Below, one piece after another: positions 33,937 to 42,591 of a stretch of 64,000 bases of DNA. Position numbers and translations under genes: made by a program. Below the pieces are notes generated by a model. It was not told the origin of the DNA, searched no databases, and saw only the letters and a program-made list of their open reading frames with translations. Source of the stretch: Citrobacter amalonaticus Y19. Its GTDB lineage: Bacteria; Pseudomonadota; Gammaproteobacteria; Enterobacterales; Enterobacteriaceae. Numbering within the stretch: position 1 is the stretch's first letter; each line of letters opens with the position of its first letter. The DNA lies in the NCBI RefSeq assembly GCF_000981805.1, contig NZ_CP011132.1, forward strand, positions 1,984,001 through 2,048,000, written 5' to 3'.

Positions 33937-34500
33937 CTGTGAAGATTTACGATAGGCTCATTTTGCCCTTCCCGTCGCGAAGCAATGCGAGGAATAGAGG
34001 GGGGATTTCCTGCTTATTAGAAGATTTGACTCGGTGTCTAACGCTTTTAATGATTTATTAAATTTCATTTAATTTTATCATTCCTGGAATAGTCTTTTTT
34101 CCGACAAAAATAGAGCAACCATTTACGCATCAGTAAACAAAAAAACCAAATATTGCAAAGAAACACACACATTCCTCTTCCGTTCATTATTTTAATCACA
34201 CTTTCACACACATAAATTAACATAAATACCCCAACAAAATAAATGCATTTATATAAATAATAATAACCACTTCAACAATGCGTTTTTAATATATTTAAAA
34301 ACATTTATTTACCCCTCACAAAATACTATCCTGAGTTACAGAGAGTAGCCCATGGCTATTAACTCAATCGAGCGAAATGTAAATATACTATTTAAAACAG
34401 TAACCATTTAAAATATACATTGAATTTTTGCATGTATTTTTCACTCGTTTGATATGTTTTTATTTATTACAAGAATCGCTAACAACTCATGGAGGATATG
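33937..34500. other. AT-rich promoter region of the first fimbrial operon
   Basis: About 560 bases between divergent flhB and the fimbrial major subunit. From about 34020 onward the sequence is strikingly AT-rich, with many A and T tracts, unlike the flanking flagellar genes. This is typical of H-NS-bound acquired fimbrial promoters. It should hold the flhB class II promoter at its left end and the fimbrial promoter at its right. I found no long inverted repeats resembling a fim-type invertible switch. A 19-codon frame from ATG 34352 is too weakly supported to call. Confidence 0.6.
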
Positions 34501-35067
34501 ATGCATTTAAATAAATCGTTAAGTGCCTTAGCACTGTTAACTCTCACCTCAACTTCAGCGTGGGCAGATGAAGGTCCTTCGGGTATCATTCATTTTACCG
34601 GTGATATTATTAACCCAAGCTGCAAAATTGTCGGAGAAGGTGGCACCACAGATAGCACGGTAAAACTCGGTTCTTACCCGCCCTCAACATTTTCCGCTAT
34701 GGGCGAAAAATCGACCAACATGAAATTCGTTCTTACCCTTATAGACTGCCCTGTCGCCACCGATGGTTTAGATCAAATCCAGCTGACTTTCTCAGGTGAT
34801 ACAGTCCCGGGAGAGGATGACGTGTTGGCGCTTGATGCAACATCAACAGCCGCTGGCGTTGGGATCTCAGTCGTTAGCGAAAATGACAAGACGCTGAACC
34901 TCAATATGAAGGGAGAAGAAGGCCAGTTGTTCATTCCACTCATGACTTCTGCCGGCAATATAACAACAAATTTATTCGCCCGCTTTCAGTCGATTGTCGC
35001 CACTCCAGCAGAGATCACCCCTGGGACCGCAAGCAGTCAAATGATCGTCAACATTGTCTATCACTGA
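34501..35067 (+). CDS. Fimbrial major subunit (FimA/PapA-type pilin)
   Basis: A 188-residue pilin: signal peptide MHLNKSLSALALLTLTSTSAWA, then a mature domain with the pilin Cys pair (INPSCKIVG and LIDCPV) and a C-terminal beta-zipper strand ending MIVNIVYH. It is assembled by donor-strand exchange through the downstream chaperone and usher. I start at ATG 34501, five bases after GGAGG; ATGs at 34489 and 34498 are too close to or before the ribosome site. It is the first gene of a four-gene operon inserted between flhB and cheZ. Confidence 0.92.
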   Translation: MHLNKSLSALALLTLTSTSAWADEGPSGIIHFTGDIINPSCKIVGEGGTTDSTVKLGSYPPSTFSAMGEKSTNMKFVLTLIDCPVATDGLDQIQLTFSGDTVPGEDDVLALDATSTAAGVGISVVSENDKTLNLNMKGEEGQLFIPLMTSAGNITTNLFARFQSIVATPAEITPGTASSQMIVNIVYH

Positions 35068-35090
35068 TCTTTTGCCGTAATTCGCCCGAT

Positions 35091-35126
35091 GAAGCATAAC
35101 CTGTTTTGATATACAGGTTATGCTTC
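35091..35126 (+). other. 14-bp perfect hairpin between pilin and chaperone genes
   Basis: GAAGCATAACCTGT (35091-35104) and ACAGGTTATGCTTC (35113-35126) pair perfectly around an eight-base loop. There is no T run, so it is more likely an mRNA-stabilising or processing hairpin, or partial attenuator, that favours pilin over assembly genes than a full terminator. Confidence 0.8.
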
Positions 35127-35145
35127 CTGCAAATGAAGAAAATAT

Positions 35146-35844
35146 ATGCGAACTTTGCTGTTTATCTGTTTGGTGGCATTGACATTATCTGGTGTGCAGT
35201 CGCAAGCCGTGGCTGGCGGCATTCAACTTGGTCGCACACGTGTTATTTATGATGCCAATAAGAAGGAGGCTGCACTTCCAATAACCAACGATGAGAAAGA
35301 GTTGCCGTGGCTAATTCAGTCGTGGGTTACGAATACCGATGGTAATTCGCGTGGGCCCTTTATCATCACGCCGCCGCTTTTTCGCCTTGATCCGCAATCA
35401 GAACAGAATTTACGCATTATGTGGGCGGGAACACCCCTCCCCACGGAAACAGAATCACTCTATTTTCTCGATATCCGAATGATACCTGCCGTAGATAAAG
35501 CCAGTGAGGACAAAAATACCCTGCGGATCATCTATAAAACGCGCATTAAGCTGTTCTATCGCCCCAGGGGATTGAGAGGCACCCCAGACTCAGCCTGCCA
35601 GAGTTTACGCTTTCAGCGTATTGGTGATCGGCTACAAGTTACCAACAACAGTCTTTTTTACAGCGTATTCGATTCCCTCACGCTGGGGATCAGCAAAGTA
35701 CGCGCCGCAGATATGGTGGCCCCTAAGGCCAGCGTAACGTTATCGCTTCCCTCCCCGGCAACCGGGCAAACGGTGTCCTGGAGATGCATTAACGACTACG
35801 GAGGCCCTTCCGCCAAATACACGGCAAAACTGGATAAGGCATAG
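35146..35844 (+). CDS. PapD-type periplasmic fimbrial chaperone
   Basis: A 232-residue chaperone with a signal peptide (MRTLLFICLVALTLSGVQSQAVA) and two Ig-like domains. The conserved Arg of the subunit-binding cleft is in GRTRVIYD and the Lys in RIKLFYRP; the alternating hydrophobic G1 strand precedes the latter (LRIIYKTRIKLFY). It stabilises subunits in the periplasm and hands them to the usher encoded eight bases downstream. Confidence 0.93.
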   Translation: MRTLLFICLVALTLSGVQSQAVAGGIQLGRTRVIYDANKKEAALPITNDEKELPWLIQSWVTNTDGNSRGPFIITPPLFRLDPQSEQNLRIMWAGTPLPTETESLYFLDIRMIPAVDKASEDKNTLRIIYKTRIKLFYRPRGLRGTPDSACQSLRFQRIGDRLQVTNNSLFYSVFDSLTLGISKVRAADMVAPKASVTLSLPSPATGQTVSWRCINDYGGPSAKYTAKLDKA

Positions 35845-35852
35845 CACTGTCT

Positions 35853-38387
35853 ATGGTGAGATCCCATTTCTGCCACCGCTGGTGCAGCAGCATACAGATC
35901 GCTTGTATAAGTGGTTTGCTACTGTTGGGTTCAGATACTCTGTATGCCCGCGATTTTTACTTCGCGCCCAACTCGCTGGAGGGAGGGGAAAATGCGCCGC
36001 AGGCCGCCGATCTGGCAATTTTCTCCAACCCCAAGGCCCAACTTCCTGGCAGCTACCCGACACAGGTTCTGCTTAACGAACACAAGGTTCAAAGCCTCAC
36101 CCTCAGCTACATCAACGCTGATGATGGAAGCCTGGCTCCCCTGCTGACGCCAGCCATGCTGCGGCAATGGGGGGTGAAGGTTGATGATTACCCGGAACTG
36201 GCGAAAGAGCCCGCTGGTGAACAGCTGAAAAAAAACATTGGTGACTACATCCCGGATGCCAGCGCCCATTTTGATTTTAAACAGCAGACATTGCATCTCA
36301 GCATGCCGCAGGTCGCTGTCAGCGCCGTCAGCGCGGGGTATGTCGATCCCTCACGTTGGGATGCCGGCATACCGGTTGCCTTCAGCGATTACTCCTTCAG
36401 CGGTCAGCAGGATTTAGCCTCAGATCAGGATAAGAATCAGGATCGTAACCAATATCTGAACCTGCGCAGCGGCATAAATCTTGGCGGCTGGCGATTGCGC
36501 AACTATGGTACCTGGTCGAATTCATCCGCGAATCAGGGGTGGCAAACAATTAGCAACTGGTTACAGCATGATATTCAGACGCTGAAAGCCCAGTTTGTGG
36601 CAGGCGAAAGCAGTACTCGTGGTGAAGTGTTCGACAGCATTCAGTACAGTGGAGTCAACATTGCCTCAGATGATGAGATGCTCCCCGGCAGTGAGCGCGG
36701 GTATGCACCGGTGATCCGCGGCAGCGCTAATTCCAATGCGGTTGTCACCGTCAAGCAGAATGGCTACATCATTTATCAACAAAACGTTGCACCTGGCGCA
36801 TTTGAAATCAGCGATTTGTACGCCTCCACCAACAGCAGTGATTTAGAGATAACTGTAAAAGAATCTGACGGTTCCGAGCACACGACCACCCAGGCATTTT
36901 CCAGCATTGCGCTTATGCAGCGCCCTCATCGTCTGCGATTTGAGGCCACCGTTGGCCGCTATCGCGCCGATAGCAGCAGCAATGACAAGCAGCCTGAATT
37001 CATGCAGGGCAGCGCCATTTACGGTTTAAATAACCGCCTTACCGCTTTTGGCGGCATCATCGCTGCGGAAAATTATAATGCCATCGATAGCGGACTGGGC
37101 GTCAGTCTTGGCAGTCTGGGCGCCCTCTCAGCCGATGTCACCTTCGCGCGAACAAAACTCGATAATGGCGAAACCGACGCCGGGCAATCCTGGAGAGTCC
37201 TCTACTCTTCAAATATCGCCCTGACCGGTACCCAGTTCTCACTGGCCAATTATCGCTATTCGAGCCAGGGATTTTACAACTTTGCCGACGCCAATCATCG
37301 CTACACAGAGGAGGACGACATCAATTATTACGATCACAAACGTAACCGTATCCAGCTAAATGTCAGCCAACCGTTAGGAAGTGGTGGCTTCTATTTCAAT
37401 GGCTATCGGCAAAACTACTGGCAAAACGCTCGTACTGAACACAGCCTTTCTGCCGGAATGAATTATTCCCTGATGGGGATCAACTATAATATGTCTCTTA
37501 CCTGGAGCCAAACCGGGACAAGCCCTGATGATCGTACCGTTTACCTTGGAATTAACATTCCGCTCAGCCGCTGGCTACCCGGCAGTTGGGCCTCGTACAG
37601 CCTCACCAATAGCCAGCATGGGGCGACCTCGCAAAACATCGGATTAAACGGTTCCCTGCTTGAGGACGACAGCCTTAGCTATTCACTACAGCAGAGCCAC
37701 AGTAATCAATCCCCCGCCGACAGCAGCAGTTTGTACGCAACCTGGTATGCGCAATATGCCAGGCTGAACACGGGATATTACAGCGCTTCTGATGGCTCGC
37801 GGCAACTCAGCTATGGTGCTAACGGCGCGCTGGTTATTCACCCGCATGGCGTAACATTGTCACAACCACTGGGCGATCAGTTTGCCGTTGTTAATACCGA
37901 TGACACGCCGGGCATTCACTTTCAGAACCAGCGAGGGGTCAGCACAGACTGGTTTGGCAACGCCGTCATCCCTTCTCTGACGGCCTATCAGGAAAACCGT
38001 ATTGGCCTGGATACCACGCTGATGCCTGATGATGTCGACAGCAGCACCAGCGCATTAACGGTAGTTCCATCACGCAATGCCGCCGTACAAGCGCATTTTA
38101 GCGCTCGCAAAGGTTACCGGGTGTTGCTCACGCTGATACAGCCAGAAGGAAAACCTGTTCCGTTCGGCGCAATGGCAACCTCTGCGGACGGATTGATGAA
38201 TGGCATTGTCGATGACCAGGGTGTCGTCTATTTATCCGGCGTCAATGAAGCCACCTCACTCAACGTCAAATGGGGTAATCAGCGCCAGCAACGCTGTACC
38301 GCCACCGTGCCAGCCCCTGCAGAAAGTTCCAATAATGCACCTTCCGGTATCAAAAGCATCACCGCCGTTTGTCGTCAGGGAGAATAA
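35853..38387 (+). CDS. Fimbrial outer-membrane usher (FimD family)
   Basis: An 844-residue usher with a signal peptide ending near SDTLYA, an N-terminal chaperone-binding domain beginning DFYFAPNSLEGG, the long 24-strand beta-barrel (including GWRLRNYGTWSNSS and GESSTRGEVFDSIQY), a plug domain within it (VTVKQNGYIIYQQNVAPGAF) and C-terminal plug-like domains with a terminal Cys pair (RCTATV..AVCRQGE). It secretes and polymerises the pilus subunits of this operon. Confidence 0.95.
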   Translation: MVRSHFCHRWCSSIQIACISGLLLLGSDTLYARDFYFAPNSLEGGENAPQAADLAIFSNPKAQLPGSYPTQVLLNEHKVQSLTLSYINADDGSLAPLLTPAMLRQWGVKVDDYPELAKEPAGEQLKKNIGDYIPDASAHFDFKQQTLHLSMPQVAVSAVSAGYVDPSRWDAGIPVAFSDYSFSGQQDLASDQDKNQDRNQYLNLRSGINLGGWRLRNYGTWSNSSANQGWQTISNWLQHDIQTLKAQFVAGESSTRGEVFDSIQYSGVNIASDDEMLPGSERGYAPVIRGSANSNAVVTVKQNGYIIYQQNVAPGAFEISDLYASTNSSDLEITVKESDGSEHTTTQAFSSIALMQRPHRLRFEATVGRYRADSSSNDKQPEFMQGSAIYGLNNRLTAFGGIIAAENYNAIDSGLGVSLGSLGALSADVTFARTKLDNGETDAGQSWRVLYSSNIALTGTQFSLANYRYSSQGFYNFADANHRYTEEDDINYYDHKRNRIQLNVSQPLGSGGFYFNGYRQNYWQNARTEHSLSAGMNYSLMGINYNMSLTWSQTGTSPDDRTVYLGINIPLSRWLPGSWASYSLTNSQHGATSQNIGLNGSLLEDDSLSYSLQQSHSNQSPADSSSLYATWYAQYARLNTGYYSASDGSRQLSYGANGALVIHPHGVTLSQPLGDQFAVVNTDDTPGIHFQNQRGVSTDWFGNAVIPSLTAYQENRIGLDTTLMPDDVDSSTSALTVVPSRNAAVQAHFSARKGYRVLLTLIQPEGKPVPFGAMATSADGLMNGIVDDQGVVYLSGVNEATSLNVKWGNQRQQRCTATVPAPAESSNNAPSGIKSITAVCRQGE

Positions 38388-38394
38388 AAACACA

Positions 38395-39558
38395 ATGATA
38401 ACCTCACCGCATCACCCCTCTTTTAGTGTCTCACAGTACTGGCCGCTTCTGGTCCTCTTACTGCTGTTTTGCCAGCCACTCTGGCAAAACAAAGCCATCG
38501 CAGCGGGCTATATCTATAGCGGTTGCTTCCCGGCAAGCACTCATTACAGTGGGAGCATAAATGCTGAACTTTCCCCCAGCGATAATGCCGCAGGTCATAC
38601 CATCACCGGGCAGTTCAATTACGAATTACCCGGAGACGCCGTTGTCGCACAATGCAGTAGCTGTACCGGCGTGTCGGCCAATACCAACGAGGTCATTAGC
38701 AGCTATGCCGCTACCTCGTTACCGGCAGGGGCTGCCAGTGGTTTCGGTAAACTGACGGATAAAATAAGTATCAAAGTCAGCTATTTTAGTGACACGATGA
38801 CTGGAGGAAATGTCCAAAGTTCAATACAGAATTATCCTACTGAATTTCCCACCGTATCCATTTCTGAGCCGGTAGACGGCGACGAGAATACGCAATCACT
38901 GTGTGCTAAAAGCCCAGTCGCAGGTGTGCCCCAGCGGCAGTTTAAGTGGAATAAAACAGCGGCAAGTTTGTATATTGTTTCGCCTATACTCGGAGAAGAG
39001 GTGATCCCCCTGACAACGATATTAAGAACCTATGTTTGCATTGCCAGCACGAATATAGAGTGCCCCTTCGAAAAAGCGGCGTTTGCTTCGGATATTTCAC
39101 TCTCCGGCGTCATTAGCGCCCCACTCGGTTGTGTCATAAATCAGGGTTCAAAAATCGATGTCGAGTTTGGCACCCTTGCCAGCTCGAATTTTACCGCCCA
39201 GGGCCATCCGCCCAGCGGATACACCTTAAGAGACGTGGATATCCAGTTCCACTGCGATAAACCTGCCGTTAGTAACAGTGACAAAATAAGACTGTCATTC
39301 TCCTCGGATCAGGGCGTCAGCGACACCGGTACGGGGTTCATTGCCAAAATGATTGGTCGGGATGACATCGGCGTTCGAATGTATGACGCAGATAATCAGA
39401 ACGTGACGCTGGATGGGACGACCGAATTACCAATCACCCTGGATGACAACGGTGATGGCAGAATAAAAATGACAGCCGCCCCGGTAGCAACCACAGGCAG
39501 TAAACCCGCCCCCGGCAAGTTTGAAGGCAACGTCACTGTGAAGATGAATATCCGTTAG
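38395..39558 (+). CDS. Two-domain fimbrial tip adhesin
   Basis: A 387-residue protein with an N-terminal membrane/signal segment (YWPLLVLLLLFCQPLW, cleavage near AIAA). A Cys-containing N-terminal domain (about 36-240) has no clear relative, and a C-terminal pilin domain starts near ISAPLGCVINQGSKIDVEFG and ends VTVKMNIR. The two-domain layout is that of a tip adhesin. I start at ATG 38395, eight bases after the usher stop; the longer open frame reaching back to 38200 lies inside the usher gene and is rejected. The ligand is unknown. Confidence 0.85.
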   Translation: MITSPHHPSFSVSQYWPLLVLLLLFCQPLWQNKAIAAGYIYSGCFPASTHYSGSINAELSPSDNAAGHTITGQFNYELPGDAVVAQCSSCTGVSANTNEVISSYAATSLPAGAASGFGKLTDKISIKVSYFSDTMTGGNVQSSIQNYPTEFPTVSISEPVDGDENTQSLCAKSPVAGVPQRQFKWNKTAASLYIVSPILGEEVIPLTTILRTYVCIASTNIECPFEKAAFASDISLSGVISAPLGCVINQGSKIDVEFGTLASSNFTAQGHPPSGYTLRDVDIQFHCDKPAVSNSDKIRLSFSSDQGVSDTGTGFIAKMIGRDDIGVRMYDADNQNVTLDGTTELPITLDDNGDGRIKMTAAPVATTGSKPAPGKFEGNVTVKMNIR

Positions 39559-39571
39559 AGACCTGGAACAG

Positions 39572-39595
39572 ATAATGGCCCATACGGGCCATTAT
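39572..39595. terminator. Hairpin between convergent adhesin and cheZ genes
   Basis: ATAATGGCCC (39572-39581) pairs perfectly with GGGCCATTAT (39586-39595) around ATAC. There is no T run on either strand, so it is a weak or Rho-assisted terminator or a 3'-end stabiliser shared by both operons. Confidence 0.6.
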
Positions 39596-39597
39596 GC

Positions 39598-40242
39598 TTA
39601 GAACCCTAAGCTGTCCAGCAAGTCGTCCACCTGGTCCTGGCTGGCGACCACACCGGCTTTACTGGTATCAACCTGCGGCCCATTCAGCAGGCTGTCGCTT
39701 TCACGTTTAGGTCGACCGCCCTGCTCCGGAATGTTTTCCAGCAGCACCATCAGTAATTGACGTTCAATCTCCTGAATCACATCCATCATGCGCTTGATAA
39801 CCTGACCGGTCAGATCCTGGAAATCCTGCGCCATCATGATGTCGAGCAATTGCGCATTGGTGAAGCTGGTATGTCCGGGCACATCGCCGAGGTATTTGCG
39901 CGTATCCGTCACCAGTTCGCGGGCGTCAGAGAGCTCAATCGGGTTTTCGAACCACTCGTCCCAGCGCTTGCTCAGCGCCTTTGCCCCTTTCTCCATTTCA
40001 TCCTGATGCGGCTGGGAGGCTTCAACGCTGTTCAGGGCGCGTTCAGCCGCCTGCGCGGTCATCTGTACCACATAGTCCAGACGGTCGCGGGCATCGGGAA
40101 TGGCTTCTGCCGCTTCAGCAATGGCCTGGTCCAGTCCCAGTTCGCGCAGGCTGTCACGCAGCATGCGGGTCAGGCTACCAATGCGGGCAATGATATCCCC
40201 GGCAGAATGTTCATCTACGGGTTTAATCGATGGTTGCATCAT
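39598..40242 (-). CDS. cheZ: Chemotaxis phosphatase CheZ
   Basis: Dephosphorylates CheY-P to end tumble signals. The 214 residues from ATG 40242 (MMQPSIKP) equal E. coli CheZ; the ten-codon longer frame is unsupported. The catalytic segment MAQDFQDLTGQ (D143/Q147 by E. coli numbering) and the C-terminal CheY-binding helix VASQDQVDDLLDSLGF are intact. It is the last gene of the tar-tap-cheRBYZ operon. Confidence 0.98.
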   Translation of the reverse strand: MMQPSIKPVDEHSAGDIIARIGSLTRMLRDSLRELGLDQAIAEAAEAIPDARDRLDYVVQMTAQAAERALNSVEASQPHQDEMEKGAKALSKRWDEWFENPIELSDARELVTDTRKYLGDVPGHTSFTNAQLLDIMMAQDFQDLTGQVIKRMMDVIQEIERQLLMVLLENIPEQGGRPKRESDSLLNGPQVDTSKAGVVASQDQVDDLLDSLGF

Positions 40243-40252
40243 GGTCAGCCCC

Positions 40253-40642
40253 TTACATGCCCAGTTTCTCAAAGATTTTATTAAGTTTTTCTTCCAGCGT
40301 CGCTGCCGTGAACGGTTTCACCACGTAGCCGCTGGCACCGGCCTGCGCCGCGGCAATGATGTTCTCTTTCTTCGCTTCTGCCGTCACCATCAGCACCGGC
40401 AGTGAAGACATCCCGCCGTCCGCGCGAATGGTTTTCAGTAACTCGAGACCGTCGATGTTCGGCATGTTCCAGTCAGAAATCACAAAGCCAAACCCACCTG
40501 CCTGCAGTTTATTCAACGCATCCGCGCCATCTTCGGCCTCTTCCACGTTGTTAAATCCCAGCTCCTTAAGCAGGTTACGCACGATGCGACGCATGGTGGA
40601 AAAGTCATCCACAACCAAAAATTTAAGCTCTTTATCCGCCAT
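40253..40642 (-). CDS. cheY: Chemotaxis response regulator CheY
   Basis: Single-domain receiver that, when phosphorylated by CheA, binds the flagellar switch and causes clockwise rotation. The 129 residues show the acidic pocket DDFSTMRRIVRN (D12/D13), the phospho-acceptor Asp57 in VISDWNMPNIDGL, Thr87 in MVTAEAKKE and Lys109 in VVKPFTAATLEEK. Confidence 0.99.
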   Translation of the reverse strand: MADKELKFLVVDDFSTMRRIVRNLLKELGFNNVEEAEDGADALNKLQAGGFGFVISDWNMPNIDGLELLKTIRADGGMSSLPVLMVTAEAKKENIIAAAQAGASGYVVKPFTAATLEEKLNKIFEKLGM

Positions 40643-40659
40643 AAAAAATTACTCCTGAT

Positions 40660-41709
40660 TCAAATACGTATTGCCTGTCCGGCACTGATTTTCGCCAACA
40701 TCTGCTGGCTTACCTGACTAAGATCGACCACTTCGCTGACGCCACCCATATTGATGGCTTCGCGCGGCATGCCGAACACCACACAACTTGCTTCATTTTG
40801 CGCAATCGTCCAGGCGCCCGCCTGGTGCATCGCTAACATTCCGGCAGCGCCGTCGTTGCCCATCCCCGTCAGGATCACCCCAACGGCGTTGCGCCCCGCA
40901 TGAATCGCGACCGAATGAAACAGCACATCCACCGACGGCCGGTGCCGGTTAACCGGCGGACCGTCATGAATTTTGATTTGATAGTTTGCCCCGCTGCGCG
41001 CCAGCTCCATATGCTTGTCGCCCGGCGCAATGTAGGCATGGCCCGGCAGAACGCGCTCGCCGTCCTCCGCCTCTTTCACGGCTATCTGACATAGTTTGTT
41101 CAGACGCTCAGCGAAGGAACGGGTAAAGCCTGGCGGCATATGCTGCGTAATAATGACCGCCGGACTGGAGAGCGGCAGCGGCTGCAGCACATGGCGAATG
41201 GCCTCGGTGCCGCCCGTCGAGGCACCAATGGCAATCAGCTTTTCCGAGCTGAGCAGCGGTCCCGCCTTTAAGGTCACCGGTGCCTCAAGCGGTTTATGGG
41301 CCGTCAGACGCGCGCGGGACGCCGTACGCACTTTCTCCGCAATCATCTCGCTGTAGGCCAGCATCCCTTCACGGATCCCTAACTGCGGCTTGGTGACAAA
41401 ATCAATAGCCCCCAGTTCCAGCGCCCGCAGCGTCACTTCCGATCCTTTCCCCGTCAGCGACGACACCATCACCACCGGCATCGGACGCAGTCGCATCAGC
41501 TTTTCGAGAAAATCGAGGCCGTCCATCCGCGGCATTTCGACGTCCAGCGTCAACACGTCAGGGTTATATTTCTTGATCAAGTCCCGGGCAACGAGCGGAT
41601 CGGGCGCGGTTGCCACCATCTCCATATCGCTATGGCTATTAATAATTTCAGTCATGATTTGGCGCATCAATGCAGAATCATCGACCGATAACACCCTGAT
41701 TTTACTCAT
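40660..41709 (-). CDS. cheB: Protein-glutamate methylesterase CheB
   Basis: Removes methyl groups and deamidates receptors for adaptation. The 349 residues comprise an N-terminal receiver (phospho-Asp in LTLDVEMPRMDGL) and a C-terminal esterase with Ser164 in IGASTGGTEAI, His190 in ITQHMPPGFT and Asp286 in GMGNDGAAGM. It overlaps cheR by four bases. Confidence 0.98.
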   Translation of the reverse strand: MSKIRVLSVDDSALMRQIMTEIINSHSDMEMVATAPDPLVARDLIKKYNPDVLTLDVEMPRMDGLDFLEKLMRLRPMPVVMVSSLTGKGSEVTLRALELGAIDFVTKPQLGIREGMLAYSEMIAEKVRTASRARLTAHKPLEAPVTLKAGPLLSSEKLIAIGASTGGTEAIRHVLQPLPLSSPAVIITQHMPPGFTRSFAERLNKLCQIAVKEAEDGERVLPGHAYIAPGDKHMELARSGANYQIKIHDGPPVNRHRPSVDVLFHSVAIHAGRNAVGVILTGMGNDGAAGMLAMHQAGAWTIAQNEASCVVFGMPREAINMGGVSEVVDLSQVSQQMLAKISAGQAIRI

Positions 41710-42572
41710 GCTTTACCCTTACTCAGCGCATATACCGTTTGCCCGCGCAGGCTAAAGTCGCGCACGAGGTTACTAAAATTCTCTGAATGCCCGGCAAACA
41801 GCAGACCATCAGGCTTAAGAAGAGGAACAAAACGGCGCAGGATGTCCTGCTGCGTCGTTTTATCGAAGTAGATCATCACATTGCGACAAAAGATGGCGTC
41901 GAATGGCCCCGGCACGTTGTACTGCTTATCGAGCAGATTAATGCCGGAAAACTCAACATGACTTGCCAGTTCCTGACGCACGCGCACCAGCCCATCATGA
42001 GGACCCGTTCCGCGCATGAAATAGCGCTGAAGTTGCTGTGGCGACAGGGTCTTCAGTTCGTCCAGACGATAAATTCCGCTGCGGGCCTTTTCCAGCACTT
42101 CGGTGTCGATATCGCTGGCAAACACCTTCCAGCGCCCCGGCGCCATACCCAGCGTATCAGCCAGCGTAATGGCGATACTGTATGGCTCCTCCCCGGTCGA
42201 TGCCGCGGCGCTCCAGACACGGTATTCGCCGCTGTGGCGACGGGCGCTTTCCGCCAGCACCGGAAAGTGGTGCCCTTCTCGGAAGAAGGCCGTCAGGTTG
42301 GTGGTCAACGAGTTGATAAAAGCCTGCCACTCTGCGCTGTTTTGATCCGCTTCCAGTACGCTGAGATAGTGACCAAAATCTTCCAGCCCCAGCGTACGCA
42401 GTCGACGAACCAGGCGGTTGTAAACCATATCCCGCTTGTGGTCCGCCAGTACGATCCCCGCGCGCTGGTAGATTAATTGACATATCCGACGAAAGTGCGC
42501 GTCAGACAGCGCAAGGCGCTGGGTCATCTGTAACAATAATGACGTTTGCCCGTTGGGCAGAGATGATGTCAT
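41706..42572 (-). CDS. cheR: Chemotaxis protein methyltransferase CheR
   Basis: SAM-dependent methylation of receptor glutamates in adaptation. The 288 residues have an N-terminal helical domain (MTSSLPNGQTSLLLQM..) and a catalytic domain with the SAM loop WSAAASTGEEPYS, FASDIDTEVLEKAR and FCRNVMIYF. The beta-subdomain that binds the receptor NWETF tail is present. It lies between tap and cheB. Confidence 0.98.
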   Translation of the reverse strand: MTSSLPNGQTSLLLQMTQRLALSDAHFRRICQLIYQRAGIVLADHKRDMVYNRLVRRLRTLGLEDFGHYLSVLEADQNSAEWQAFINSLTTNLTAFFREGHHFPVLAESARRHSGEYRVWSAAASTGEEPYSIAITLADTLGMAPGRWKVFASDIDTEVLEKARSGIYRLDELKTLSPQQLQRYFMRGTGPHDGLVRVRQELASHVEFSGINLLDKQYNVPGPFDAIFCRNVMIYFDKTTQQDILRRFVPLLKPDGLLFAGHSENFSNLVRDFSLRGQTVYALSKGKA

Positions 42573-42591
42573 AGCGCCTTCTCAATCACAT

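Noticed and set aside
34352..34411. 19-codon frame in the fimbrial promoter region
   Set aside because: Too short, with a poor ribosome site in AT-rich DNA where chance frames are expected.
33937..34500. fim-type invertible promoter switch
   Set aside because: No pair of short perfect inverted repeats flanking a promoter and no recombinase gene nearby.
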